Assembly (NCBI RefSeq): GCF_027213715.1
Contig: NZ_JAPWGM010000001.1
Coordinates: forward strand, 1-64,000
Direction: 5' to 3'
Source of the DNA: Pedobacter punctiformis
GTDB taxonomy: Bacteria > Bacteroidota > Bacteroidia > Sphingobacteriales > Sphingobacteriaceae
Length of the DNA stretch: 64,000 bases
This document shows, one piece after another, positions 34,570 through 43,848 of this stretch. Every line of letters starts with the position of its first letter. The stretch's first letter is position 1. The notes beneath the pieces are model-generated. The model had not been told where the DNA came from and ran no database searches. It saw only the letters and a list, made by a program, of their open reading frames with translations. Position numbers and translations under genes: made by a program.

Positions 34570-37077
34570 TTAAATAATCTCCCATTTAATGTTGCCTTCT
34601 TCATCCACACCCAATACAATCTGGCTGTTTTTTGAGATCTTCTCTCCTACTATCATTTTGGAAATGGGTCTGCGGATCTCTTTGCGAATTACCCCGCTAA
34701 TTTGCCGGGCTCCATATTTTGAATTAAAGCCGTTAAGTGCCAAAACATGTTTGGCCTCATCTGTAATGGTTAAGGTGATGTTTAATTTGGCCAGTGCATC
34801 ATACAAGGTTCGCATTTGAATATCGAATATCTGAACAGCCATTTCCTCTGTAATCGGACTAAAAGGGACAATTTCAGTTAACCTGGCCAGAAACTCCGGC
34901 CGGAAATAATTTGTGACCAAATCCAGCAATACATTAGGTTTAGGAAGCTCACCTTCAGCAAATTTTTCAGCAATAAATTCACTGCCAATATTTGAAGTAA
35001 ACAGAATTAAAGCGTTGCTAAAATCGCCTTCTTTGCCCAATTTATCGTGGATGTGTCCTTCATCCATAATTTGAAGAAAAATATCGAATACGGATTGATG
35101 CGCTTTCTCTATTTCATCAAACAATACCACAGAATATGGTTGCTGATGAATTTTATTGACCAGCATTCCGCCTTCTTCATAACCGACATAACCGGGAGGC
35201 GCTCCGTAAAAAAGTGCTGCAGAATGTTCTTCTTTAAACTCCGACATATCGAAGCGAATCATCGCCTTCTCATCGTTAAATAGAAGCTCGGCAATAGATT
35301 TAGCGAGTTCCGTTTTTCCGGTTCCTGTTGGGCCCAACAAAAAGAATGATCCAATAGGCTGCCCAACTTTATTGATCCCACTTCTGCTTTCAATAATGGC
35401 TTCAGAAATAACTTTTAAAGCATACTCCTGTCCTACCATTCTTCGTTTAAGATAGGATTCCATATTCAGTAACTTTTCCTTTTCCTGACTTTGAATTTTA
35501 CCTATTGGAATTCCGGTTTTTGCTGCAACAATAGCTGAAATCTCTGTTTTCCCGATTGTCTCCCGTTTAACCAAGGCCAATTCTGCAAATGCAACAAGCG
35601 TTTTGCGAAGATGTGCTGCCAATTCATCAGGATCAGCAATCTGATCGGCCTCAACTTCATTATTTAATTGTCCAAACAGAATCGGACTTAATTGATTAGG
35701 CAACTGACTATTAAACCACTTTAAAGCAGAAATTTTATCCTCCTCCGCAAGTTGATCATTCGCGATTATGCTTTCTAACTCATTATTTAATTTTTCTATA
35801 TCCTTTGCAGATGCTTCATTCATCATCCGCACAGCAGCCATCGTCCTATCCAGTAAATCAAGTGCCGCATCTGGCAATCGTTTATCTTTGATGTATCTCT
35901 TTGCGAGCCTTACACATTCGGCTGATACCTGATTATCAATTTTTAATTGGTGGTGTTCTTCATACCTCGGGGCCAGTAAATCGAGCATTTTTATCGCCGT
36001 TTGGATATTAGGCTCATTTACCTTCAATAATTCAAATCGGCGGTTAAAGGCTTGCTCCGGCTCTATAATTTTTCTATACTCTTCAAGGGTTGTAGCACCG
36101 ATTACCGTAATCTCTCCTCTGGCCAATTCTGGTTTAAGTAAATTACCGGCACCTGAACCAACAGAACCTTTTTCATCCAGAAAAATGTGCATTTCATCAA
36201 TAAATAAAATCGCTTTATGGTATTGTTTTAAAGCTGAAATTATTTTCTTCAAACGGTCTTCTATCTCTCCTTTATAGCTTGCCCCTGCCATTAAAGCACC
36301 AAAATCAAGTTCAAGCAGTAAAGCCTCCTGCAAATGTTTAGGTACTTCTTTATTAATAATGGCTTGTGCAAAACCATCAACCAAAGCAGTTTTACCTACG
36401 CCCGGTTCTCCCGCAATAATAACATTAGGTTTATTCCTGCGCCCCAGTATTTCAATCATCTGTCTGGTTTCACTTTCTCTTCCTACAATTGGATCAAGTC
36501 TGTTTTCACGGGCTAATGCAGTTTTATCAATGCAGTATTTTCTAAGTATATCGCTATGACCAGAATGACTAACATTTTCTTCGGTTATTCCTGGTTGGTT
36601 TTGAGCATTTAAAGAAGATAGCAGATCACTTTCAGGCTCATATAATTCGTATAGTTCCTTTTCTCTTAAAGGAAACGACTTTAACTGTCCTGTAGTAAAT
36701 CCAATATTCGGTTTTACTAATGCAGCCAATACACACGTAGTATTAATTTCATTTAATCCTAGCTTTAATCTTATATCATCAGCAATTTCCATTACATCAG
36801 AAATTGCATCTTCAGGACCTATATCATCAGGCAATGCGCTTACTTTAGGGCAATCATCAATCCGGACCTCAGCCCAATCAATCATATAGTGTATGTCTTT
36901 ACCTAATAATTCTAAAAAATCTGTTAGTCCTGATTCCCTATGAAGCAACGCCCTTAATAAATGAGCAGAGCCATACTCGCTATTGTAGTTTTCTTTGGCG
37001 AAACCTTTAGCTATCTCTAAACAAGAGAGCAGCGTTTCATTGAATTGGAGCGTTGAGTTAAATATTGTATCCTTCAT
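34570..37077 (-). CDS. clpV: Type VI secretion sheath-disassembly ATPase ClpV/TssH (835 aa)
   Basis: A ClpB/HSP100-type AAA+ ATPase. An N-terminal Clp-N repeat domain (about 1-145, NSEYGSAHLLRALLHRES) is followed by the first AAA+ domain (Walker A GEPGVGKT at 223-230, IDEMHIFLDEKGSVGSG), a short middle domain, the second AAA+ domain (Walker A GPTGTGKTELA near 580, GAPPGYVGYEEGG) and a C-terminal ClpB D2-small domain (SKYGARQISGVIRKEI). It extracts TssC after sheath contraction. It is the first gene of the minus-strand arm, starting 390 bases from the divergent tssG. Linkage to tssB/tssC makes ClpV rather than chaperone ClpB the right name. Confidence 0.93.
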   Translation of the reverse strand: MKDTIFNSTLQFNETLLSCLEIAKGFAKENYNSEYGSAHLLRALLHRESGLTDFLELLGKDIHYMIDWAEVRIDDCPKVSALPDDIGPEDAISDVMEIADDIRLKLGLNEINTTCVLAALVKPNIGFTTGQLKSFPLREKELYELYEPESDLLSSLNAQNQPGITEENVSHSGHSDILRKYCIDKTALARENRLDPIVGRESETRQMIEILGRRNKPNVIIAGEPGVGKTALVDGFAQAIINKEVPKHLQEALLLELDFGALMAGASYKGEIEDRLKKIISALKQYHKAILFIDEMHIFLDEKGSVGSGAGNLLKPELARGEITVIGATTLEEYRKIIEPEQAFNRRFELLKVNEPNIQTAIKMLDLLAPRYEEHHQLKIDNQVSAECVRLAKRYIKDKRLPDAALDLLDRTMAAVRMMNEASAKDIEKLNNELESIIANDQLAEEDKISALKWFNSQLPNQLSPILFGQLNNEVEADQIADPDELAAHLRKTLVAFAELALVKRETIGKTEISAIVAAKTGIPIGKIQSQEKEKLLNMESYLKRRMVGQEYALKVISEAIIESRSGINKVGQPIGSFFLLGPTGTGKTELAKSIAELLFNDEKAMIRFDMSEFKEEHSAALFYGAPPGYVGYEEGGMLVNKIHQQPYSVVLFDEIEKAHQSVFDIFLQIMDEGHIHDKLGKEGDFSNALILFTSNIGSEFIAEKFAEGELPKPNVLLDLVTNYFRPEFLARLTEIVPFSPITEEMAVQIFDIQMRTLYDALAKLNITLTITDEAKHVLALNGFNSKYGARQISGVIRKEIRRPISKMIVGEKISKNSQIVLGVDEEGNIKWEII

Positions 37078-37467
37078 TTAATTTTTGAGTATAAAATCTC
37101 ATAAAATAGCCTTTAAAGACCAATAAAACAAGATTATTACAAAAACAGCATACACACAAATCTCCTTAAAAAAGCAGAGATTTCTTAATTTGTGTATGAT
37201 TAACACAATGGGAATAAATATTCAATAGGGATAATTAAACATGTTTGTTTAACTACTGGTATTAAAAAACAGGATGAAAAAATTTAAGAGAGGATTTAAA
37301 AAATTATCTTCAAATCCTTAAATCAGATCCGAAGCATAGGCTAAAACTATAAATTAATTTTTGAAAAACTATATTTTTTTTTGAAAAAAAATTACAACAT
37401 GTAAAATACTTTGTATAATTACAGGTAATTATTTTTAAATTAGTTATTGTAATTATTCTAATACTTA
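37078..37467. promoter_or_regulatory. Divergent promoter region between clpV and tssG
   Basis: There is no ORF. The stretch must carry both promoters of the T6SS arms. On the plus strand TACTTTG at 37407-37413, with TTG 23 bases upstream at 37381, is a poor match to the Bacteroidota TTG/TAnnTTTG promoter. A nested imperfect inverted repeat (CATACACAC...TGTGTATG around AAATCTC 37158-37164 / GAGATTT 37177-37183) lies 75-120 bases before clpV and could be an operator or a 5-prime UTR hairpin. Confidence 0.45.
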
Positions 37468-38385
37468 ATGAATATAATAGATAAAATTGAAACAGATGTT
37501 AAAGCGGAGGTACTAGCCGTATCTTTATTAACTGAAACAACTGATTTTAGTAAAATTATTTTTAAACGTTTAGGACTTGACGCAAGAGGACATACAAAGG
37601 ATATCAGTAAAGTTTACAATGCCCAGGGCTTATTTGACTTAAATGAACATACTGTAATTGAAACCCACCGGCAAAGCATTTACGAAGCCATGCCCGAACA
37701 TATATTTCATCCAAGTACTTTAGGTGGTTTTGATAAAACTGAAGAAGATATTATTATTGAAATACGTCATCAAAGAAAAAGAGAAGAAGAGGCCAGAAAA
37801 TTTTTCCAACCATTTGAACAAGAAGCTTCTTATGTAGAGATGCAAGCTCTTTTGATTGAATTAATGTTTGACAAAAAGGAGAACTATGATAATTTATTAC
37901 ATCTATTCCAGCAAGGCTGGCCAATTTTAAAAAAATTATCAAAATCAACTTCTTTATCTTACATATACATACTATCTATACTACATAAAGTTAGAGGAGA
38001 TAAAGACTGGACCGAAAAAGCGTTATCTTTTATCCTTGGATATACCGTTAAGATATTTACTGTTATCGAATTAAAGAAAATCGGCCTGCAAAAAGAATCT
38101 TTTGAGATTGGAGCATGCCGTTTAGGAATAGAATCAAATCTTTCTGGTTTCCAATATGATGGAATTTCTGACTGGAACATACAAATTGGCCCGATACCTG
38201 AAAAATCTGCAGCTTCTGTTTTACCTGGCTCAGACTTTATAGATTTAGTAAATATATTATCCGAACAATTCATCCCTGCAAACATCTTCACACAAATTAA
38301 AATCGTAACCGAGAAAGGTTCAGACTCCATCCTGTCTGCATCAAATTCAGAAAGTTGCATTTTAGATTATACTTTTTATTTATAG
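37468..38385 (+). CDS. tssG: Probable type VI secretion baseplate protein TssG (305 aa)
   Basis: The first gene of the plus-strand arm. It has no signal peptide or membrane helix. The sequence (LGLDARGHTKDISKVYNAQG, FDLNEHTVIETHRQSIYEAM, ENIFHP-like PEHIFHPSTLGG) and the C-terminal beta segments (SGFQYDGISDWNIQIGPIP) are consistent with the diverged TssG of subtype iii, which with TssF and TssE forms the baseplate wedge. The call also rests on context: every other core baseplate subunit of the locus is accounted for, and tssN and tssK follow directly. Confidence 0.72.
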   Translation: MNIIDKIETDVKAEVLAVSLLTETTDFSKIIFKRLGLDARGHTKDISKVYNAQGLFDLNEHTVIETHRQSIYEAMPEHIFHPSTLGGFDKTEEDIIIEIRHQRKREEEARKFFQPFEQEASYVEMQALLIELMFDKKENYDNLLHLFQQGWPILKKLSKSTSLSYIYILSILHKVRGDKDWTEKALSFILGYTVKIFTVIELKKIGLQKESFEIGACRLGIESNLSGFQYDGISDWNIQIGPIPEKSAASVLPGSDFIDLVNILSEQFIPANIFTQIKIVTEKGSDSILSASNSESCILDYTFYL

Positions 38386-38398
38386 CAGCGCTCGAGTC

Positions 38399-39268
38399 AT
38401 GATTATTAAAACTATTTTTCTACAGTACTTACTCCTCCCTTTAATTGCAATTATACTTGCATCGTGTTTAGTTTTTGTTAAAAAGAAGAATGAATTGGTG
38501 AATAACACCCAGCTTATTGTTTTTATTTTAGTGAGTTCACTTATTCTCTGTATCCCCGGTTTTTTAGGTGTTACCGGAAACCGGTTTGTACCTGTATATT
38601 ATTTAATATCACAATGCCTGTACTTCATTGCAGGTATTGGTTTTGTAAAGTGGTACCCCCTATTCTTTTATGATCAGGTAAAGAAATATAAAGCGTTATT
38701 TCAAATTTTAGTTATGGTGGTAAGTATGTTGCTTGGAGCCTATTTATTTGCCATGCTTTTTAATTTATTCAGCGAAATCGGCAATGGCTATATGGCCGCT
38801 ACCAGCATGCTTACCTTTTGTATTCCTTTGTTATTTTACTGGGCCTACATTGCTTTTATCGATATTCCGTACGAAATATATGACGTATGGACTTACCCTA
38901 TGGGCAGTGGGGAAATCAGCTTTGAAGGGTTGGATTTCAATAAATTAATGGTTATTGAATTGGAATTTAGTCGCGAATTAAATGATAAAGACCGATCGAG
39001 GGTGAAAGCAAAAGCACCTGCTGAAATTCCATTTGGCGATTGGTTTAAAAAATTTATTGAAGATTATAATGTAAAATTCCCGAATGAAAATATTGAATAT
39101 ATCAATGAAGATAATGAGCCTTACAGCTGGATCTTTTATTATAAAAAATCTTTTTTTCACCGTAGAAGGTTAATGGATCCCAAACTAAACATCCTGCAAA
39201 ATAACATCAAAGAACAAGTAACCATTATCACTAAAAGGGTTATAGAAAATAGCGCAGAAAATTTATAA
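38399..39268 (+). CDS. tssN: Type VI secretion membrane protein TssN (subtype iii, 289 aa)
   Basis: Five hydrophobic segments in the first 165 residues (LLLPLIAIILASCLVFV, TQLIVFILVSSLILCIPGFL, VYYLISQCLYFIAGI, FQILVMVVSMLLGAYLFAML, MLTFCIPLLFYWAYIAFI) precede a cytoplasmic C-terminal domain of about 120 residues (GEISFEGLDFNKLMVIELEF, IPFGDWFKKFIEDYN). This is the layout of TssN, a membrane subunit found only in Bacteroidota T6SS. It starts 13 bases after tssG and is followed by tssK. Confidence 0.85.
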   Translation: MIIKTIFLQYLLLPLIAIILASCLVFVKKKNELVNNTQLIVFILVSSLILCIPGFLGVTGNRFVPVYYLISQCLYFIAGIGFVKWYPLFFYDQVKKYKALFQILVMVVSMLLGAYLFAMLFNLFSEIGNGYMAATSMLTFCIPLLFYWAYIAFIDIPYEIYDVWTYPMGSGEISFEGLDFNKLMVIELEFSRELNDKDRSRVKAKAPAEIPFGDWFKKFIEDYNVKFPNENIEYINEDNEPYSWIFYYKKSFFHRRRLMDPKLNILQNNIKEQVTIITKRVIENSAENL

Positions 39269-39287
39269 ACATTCTCAAAATCTAAAT

Positions 39288-40445
39288 ATGATTATACCTC
39301 AAAAATATCTTGCAGTAAACTGGGCAGACGGCATGAAGGTTAATAAATCTCATTTTATTAACAATGAAAATTATTACACAGATACCATAAGAGATATGGC
39401 TTCTGTACAATTGAATAATTACAATTATGGGTTGCTACCATCTTTAGAAGGCGGAGAGGCTGCTTTAAGTAAGTTTACAGTTAGCAAAACAACAACAAAT
39501 CAGGTACAAATTCACATTTCACGCTTACAAGCGGTTACCCCGGGCGGTGTCCGGATTTCTATTTTAAATGATCTGACAAGTGTACATTCTTTATCAGATT
39601 TTTCTAACGTTAAAACCGATTTATTAGATGGAACAAAAGAAGAATTTTATGTTCTTATAACCGTTAACCCTTTTGAGCAAATCCCCTTTGGAAGCCCTGA
39701 TCCTGAAGAAGTTCCAATCCGGCAACCTCAAACTCAGCCTAAATATGAAATCCAGCTGGTTAATGCTAAAAATGTTAATGTAGATCAGCTTGGTGGATAT
39801 ATTTTAGTGATCGGCCGGATAATAAAACAAGGGGAAAGCTATTTAAAAGATGAAGATTTTATTGCACCTTGTACAACCATCAATAGCGATGCAAAATTGA
39901 TTAGTCAATACATTTCGGTTGGCAGATGTTTCAATGAATTGCAAAATATGTCGCTGCAAATTATCCAAAAAATACTTTTTAAAAATCAACAATCAAAAGT
40001 TGCTCAAAATGTAAAGTTGATGTGTGAAACGGTATTGAATTTTTGCAATCAGAACTATTTCTACTTTAGAAATATTGGCACTCAGCAAGCTCCCATATTT
40101 TTAGTTAATGCAATTTCTATTTTTTCCAATTACCTGTATACGGCGATTAATATTTTACCGGAAAATGAAAAAGAGGAATTGTTAAATTATTTCTTCGAAT
40201 GGAGTGATGTAACGCCCATCAATTTTCAAAATAGCCTGGCAGGAATCATTGAAATCAACTACAATCATTACAAAACAGGCAGCTACCTGCACGAAATACA
40301 AATTATGCTGAATAACGTTGTTTTAATTTGGCAGAAATTAAATATGCTTGAGTTTATCGGCCAGCATAAGGAAAATATAGTGGTAAAACAGGAAGTACTT
40401 ACCCATGTTGTTAAAGAGAAAAAGGGTTGGAGTATTTTAGATTAA
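39288..40445 (+). CDS. tssK: Type VI secretion baseplate protein TssK (385 aa)
   Basis: The N-terminal motif PQKYLAVNWADGMKVNKSHFINNENYY matches the TssK shell-domain start (W-x-x-G-M/L-x-x-x-x-HF), followed by YNYGLLPSLEGG. TssK is a receptor-binding-protein-like adaptor between the baseplate and the membrane complex. It is shorter than proteobacterial TssK (about 440), as in other subtype iii systems. It sits between tssN and the flavodoxin-like gene on the same strand. Confidence 0.88.
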   Translation: MIIPQKYLAVNWADGMKVNKSHFINNENYYTDTIRDMASVQLNNYNYGLLPSLEGGEAALSKFTVSKTTTNQVQIHISRLQAVTPGGVRISILNDLTSVHSLSDFSNVKTDLLDGTKEEFYVLITVNPFEQIPFGSPDPEEVPIRQPQTQPKYEIQLVNAKNVNVDQLGGYILVIGRIIKQGESYLKDEDFIAPCTTINSDAKLISQYISVGRCFNELQNMSLQIIQKILFKNQQSKVAQNVKLMCETVLNFCNQNYFYFRNIGTQQAPIFLVNAISIFSNYLYTAINILPENEKEELLNYFFEWSDVTPINFQNSLAGIIEINYNHYKTGSYLHEIQIMLNNVVLIWQKLNMLEFIGQHKENIVVKQEVLTHVVKEKKGWSILD

Positions 40446-40509
40446 TTAGAAATACTTTTGCAAAGCAACTTTTAATTTTTACATTAAGAGTTGCTTAACC
40501 TATTAAAAT

Positions 40510-41211
40510 ATGTATAATAAAGTTGTAGTTATTAACACCTTTGAACCCGGAGATTTTCAGATTGATCACTTTGCTAAAGCTTATGATAATGGAGTAGCTG
40601 AAAGTGGCAATTTGAGTGAATTATTTTTCACTGGCAACATGCTTTTTTCTGCCACCCCTTTCCCTGAAAAATACACATTTGAAACCCTCGAAACAGATTT
40701 AAAACAGCTGGTTATTGCTATAAAAAATGCCAGTACAATTATATTTTTCACCAATTACAAACCGGACAGAACAAATCACCAGCTTAAAAACTTAATATCG
40801 AGACTGTTTCATATTACACAGGGCAGTATAAACAGAGAAATTTGGGGAGACTTTAATTCCTTTCATAAACAACAGGTCCGGATTATAACCTATATGGATG
40901 ACTTGAAAACTTCTATAGAATATAAGGCAGCCCGTGATCCTCAGAAATTTCCCATACAAAAAGTTCCATTTAGATTTTTTGGCTTTGGGCGGATAAGAGC
41001 CATCCACATCAGATGTATCCTTGAAAAAGGCTTTAGCAAAACCACTTTAAAAGAAATGGCCTTACTCCATGAGTTTGGGCGACAGGATGCCGGTTTAGTT
41101 CCTAATAAACCCTCATCGGAAAAAATGAAGTTAATGTTTGATGTAAAGGAATCCAGGGATGAGGAAACTGGTAATGTAACAATTAGGAAGAGACGTATAC
41201 GTATCAAATAA
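40510..41211 (+). CDS. Degenerate flavodoxin-fold protein in the T6SS locus (233 aa)
   Basis: The order of elements follows the NAD(P)H:quinone oxidoreductase/flavodoxin fold: a first strand (KVVVINT), a helix, then ETDLKQLVIAIKNASTIIFF at residues 61-80, which parallels the DIK.AQ..I.WADTIVFV element, and HQLKNLISRLF at 90-100, which parallels the LKGFIDRVF helix. The usual P-x-W-W-x-x-P flavin/substrate loop is absent (TNYKPDRTN in its place), so flavin binding and catalysis are doubtful. It ends in a basic tail. It lies between tssK and tssD on the same strand. I do not know its role; a structural or regulatory protein is possible. Confidence 0.6.
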   Translation: MYNKVVVINTFEPGDFQIDHFAKAYDNGVAESGNLSELFFTGNMLFSATPFPEKYTFETLETDLKQLVIAIKNASTIIFFTNYKPDRTNHQLKNLISRLFHITQGSINREIWGDFNSFHKQQVRIITYMDDLKTSIEYKAARDPQKFPIQKVPFRFFGFGRIRAIHIRCILEKGFSKTTLKEMALLHEFGRQDAGLVPNKPSSEKMKLMFDVKESRDEETGNVTIRKRRIRIK

Positions 41212-41353
41212 TAAATTAAATATTACATAAATACACATACAAAAATTGTAGGTGTATTTTTAATAAAAAAGTGTAATAAATATTTGGATTAGTCAAAGAC
41301 TTTGATTATCATTGATCTAATTATTTAATTAATTCATTTAATTCTTTCAAATT

Positions 41354-41758
41354 ATGGCAACAAATGCCGGAAAATTAGCAAGACTTACCATCGACGGTAA
41401 GGAGTACAATGTATTTGAAGCTAACTTCGAATCCATTAAACCTGTAGACCAATGGAACAGGGTAACCGCATTCGCAACTAAAGCTGATGCGAGATTTGTC
41501 ATCGAAGGCAAAGACGACACCACTTCAATCTTCGAGAAATTTGCAAACAGCCGTAAACGTTTTGATGCAAAGTTGACTTTGTACAGTACGCACGGTGAAG
41601 GTAAACTGGTAGAAACATCTTATAAGGATTGTTCTATTACTTATTACTCTTCTGTTTATAACTCGGCTAACGAAGTACCTTACAAACTGGTTATCGTTTT
41701 ATCTCCGAAGTCTACAGTAGAAGGCAATGCTGAACTTACTTTTGATCAGAACACCTAG
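41354..41758 (+). CDS. tssD: Type VI secretion tube protein TssD/Hcp (subtype iii, 134 aa)
   Basis: A compact beta-barrel protein (LARLTIDGKEYNVFEANFES, VDQWNRVTAFATKADARFVI, KLTLYSTHGEG, SYKDCSITYYSS, PYKLVIVLSPKS) matching Bacteroidota Hcp. It stacks into the inner tube that is fired from the sheath and is normally the most abundant secreted T6SS protein. It has no signal peptide, as expected. It is followed by a terminator-like hairpin that could keep Hcp transcripts in excess over vgrG. Confidence 0.92.
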   Translation: MATNAGKLARLTIDGKEYNVFEANFESIKPVDQWNRVTAFATKADARFVIEGKDDTTSIFEKFANSRKRFDAKLTLYSTHGEGKLVETSYKDCSITYYSSVYNSANEVPYKLVIVLSPKSTVEGNAELTFDQNT

Positions 41759-41789
41759 TCGTTCTGCTTTTATTTAAGTAAAGCAACCA

Positions 41790-41847
41790 AAAAGGGCAGC
41801 GCATCCCGCGAGCCCTAAAAGCTAGAGGGTAGCTGCCCTTTTCACAT
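41790..41847 (+). terminator. Terminator or attenuator between tssD and vgrG
   Basis: AAAAGGGCAGC (41790-41800) and GCTGCCCTTTT (41832-41842) form a perfect 11-base stem ending in T residues. The 31-base loop contains a smaller stem (CCCT/AGGG). It sits 32 bases after the tssD stop codon. Confidence 0.7.
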
Positions 41848-41987
41848 CCCATTTTTGCCGGTTACCTTTCCCTATGCCGGAACATGACATCCTATTTATC
41901 ATTTTGTTTTTAACCTGGTTATCTGATTAGAACTGTGCTGACTTTTCCTGCGCTGCTTTTCCTCAGTAAACCTGTAAACTGTTATTC

Positions 41988-43847
41988 ATGGCATCCGGCA
42001 ATTCGGCTCTTAAGGCAATAAAAGATTTAATACAACCTCAGCGTATGGGCTGTGAGGTATATATTGACAATAAAAAAATATCTCCTGTACTTAAACTCAA
42101 TATAAAACAATACATCGGTAGGCATAATGAACTTATCATGCACTTCAAACATGAAGTAATCCAGGAAGTTGGATTATTTGTTATTGAAGATGCACAAACC
42201 TTGCTTGGCAGGCTTACAGAAGTCTCGATTTTCAATATCAGTGATCCCCATGAAAATCCTTTTCAAAATAAATTTATCATTACAGAAGTAAAACTGGTTA
42301 ATGATGGGCTTGCTGAAGGGATTCTGGAGTTAAAAGGCCTTTCGCCAACCATTTTACTTGATGGCGCCAAACATTTTGAAAGTTTTGCTACGCAAAACCT
42401 CGCAACGATTGTAAACACTTTGTGTAAACCGATGGAAAGTATGCGTACCTACCCGATTAATACCTTAAAAGTAAATCCTGTTCTGGAATATACTTCAAGA
42501 TATAACGAAACAGCATGGAATTACTTGAAAAGATTAGCCGATGCAACCGGAAACTGGATTTACTGCAATGGCACGGGTTTGGTATTCGGTGCAGCTAAAA
42601 ATGAGGCTCCGATACCGTTGATTTACGGAAGTGATTGTACAAAAGTCAGCATGTCTTTATTGACTGTTCCGGTACAGTCTGCCCTGTTTGATTATGAGGC
42701 GGGGAGTAATCTAACCATGAATCAAAATACAAAAGATTACAATGGAAACATTGGTTCTACCGCTCAGGATGCTTACAAAAGATCAGCCAGATTGTACAGC
42801 GATCAAAGTGTGGTACCTATGCAAACCTTTCAGGCCAATCAGGAATTACTTGCTGAAAAAGGAAAAGCTATTGCAGCTTCAAAAGTAGCCAGTTCTTATG
42901 TGATGGAAGCTGAGACCAATAATTTCAGACTGGGTATCGGTACACTAGTCGATTTTGAGTTTAAACGCCAGGGCGAAGGTTCGGTACACCCTCAAATGCG
43001 GATTGTATATTCAGAACATGAACTGTTAATTAGCGGAATGTACAGCAATCATTTTAAAGCTGTTCCATCCGGTGCAGAAACGCCTCCAGAGTTTGATTTC
43101 GAGCAGCCTTCGACCTTTCCAATGCTTGCCAAGGTAGTTTCCAATGCAGACCCGCTAAGCCAGGGACGGGTTCAGGTTGAATTTATTGGCTGGGTACATG
43201 ACCAAAAATTCCGCTATGAAAAACAAATTACCGATTGGATCAGGGTATTAAGTCCCGATGCGGGTAGCAGTAATCTGGTTGGGCAAAACCGTGGTTTTGT
43301 ATTTATTCCAGAGGAAGGTGACCAGGTGATGGTTGATTTTGAAAATGGCAACCCCGACCGGCCTTTTGTTTCTGGCTCAGCTTTTCATGGACAAATTGCG
43401 GCTGGTGGTGGCACCAATAATCACCTTAAAACGATTATTACACGTAGTGGAGCCAAAATACAATTTGATGATGACAATAATAAAGGCAGTATTTACATAG
43501 AAGATCCGAGCGGGAACACTTACTTAATGGATGGAAATGGGAATATCAATGTAAACGCGCCGAAGAATATGACTTTTACAGCAGGGGAAAACATCAGTAT
43601 TACAGCAGGACAAAACATCCAAAGTAAAGCAGGAAATAACATTACAAATGAAGCCGAAAAAGGTAATATCCACAATTCTGCAAATATTGAAATTAAAAAT
43701 AACGCAGGAAGTACAATAAGTAGTACCTCTAATAATAATATCGTAGATGCGAAAAATGAAGTTCAGATTACTGGTAGTAGTAAAACTATTATAAAAGGAG
43801 GACTTACGGAAGTGAATGGCTCAATCAATAAACTAAAACTACCTTAA
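41988..43847 (+). CDS. vgrG: Type VI secretion spike protein VgrG/TssI (619 aa)
   Basis: A gp27/gp5-like trimeric spike. The N-terminal gp27-like part (to about 370) includes YTSRYNETAWNYLKRLADATGNWIYCNG. The OB-fold gp5-like part (about 375-470) has QGRVQVEFIGWVHDQ and GFVFIPEEGDQVMVDFENGNPDRPFVSGS. The C-terminal needle is a repetitive beta-prism (NMTFTAGENISITAGQNIQS, KAGNNITNEAEKGNIHNSAN). No extra effector domain is fused. The next gene, the PAAR-like effector, starts 1 base after its stop, so the effector is very probably loaded on this spike. Confidence 0.95.
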   Translation: MASGNSALKAIKDLIQPQRMGCEVYIDNKKISPVLKLNIKQYIGRHNELIMHFKHEVIQEVGLFVIEDAQTLLGRLTEVSIFNISDPHENPFQNKFIITEVKLVNDGLAEGILELKGLSPTILLDGAKHFESFATQNLATIVNTLCKPMESMRTYPINTLKVNPVLEYTSRYNETAWNYLKRLADATGNWIYCNGTGLVFGAAKNEAPIPLIYGSDCTKVSMSLLTVPVQSALFDYEAGSNLTMNQNTKDYNGNIGSTAQDAYKRSARLYSDQSVVPMQTFQANQELLAEKGKAIAASKVASSYVMEAETNNFRLGIGTLVDFEFKRQGEGSVHPQMRIVYSEHELLISGMYSNHFKAVPSGAETPPEFDFEQPSTFPMLAKVVSNADPLSQGRVQVEFIGWVHDQKFRYEKQITDWIRVLSPDAGSSNLVGQNRGFVFIPEEGDQVMVDFENGNPDRPFVSGSAFHGQIAAGGGTNNHLKTIITRSGAKIQFDDDNNKGSIYIEDPSGNTYLMDGNGNINVNAPKNMTFTAGENISITAGQNIQSKAGNNITNEAEKGNIHNSANIEIKNNAGSTISSTSNNNIVDAKNEVQITGSSKTIIKGGLTEVNGSINKLKLP

Positions 43848-43848
43848 T

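Noticed and set aside
34570..37077. Annotation as the heat-shock chaperone ClpB
   Set aside because: It is embedded with tssB and tssC and the middle domain is short; ClpV/TssH is the better name.
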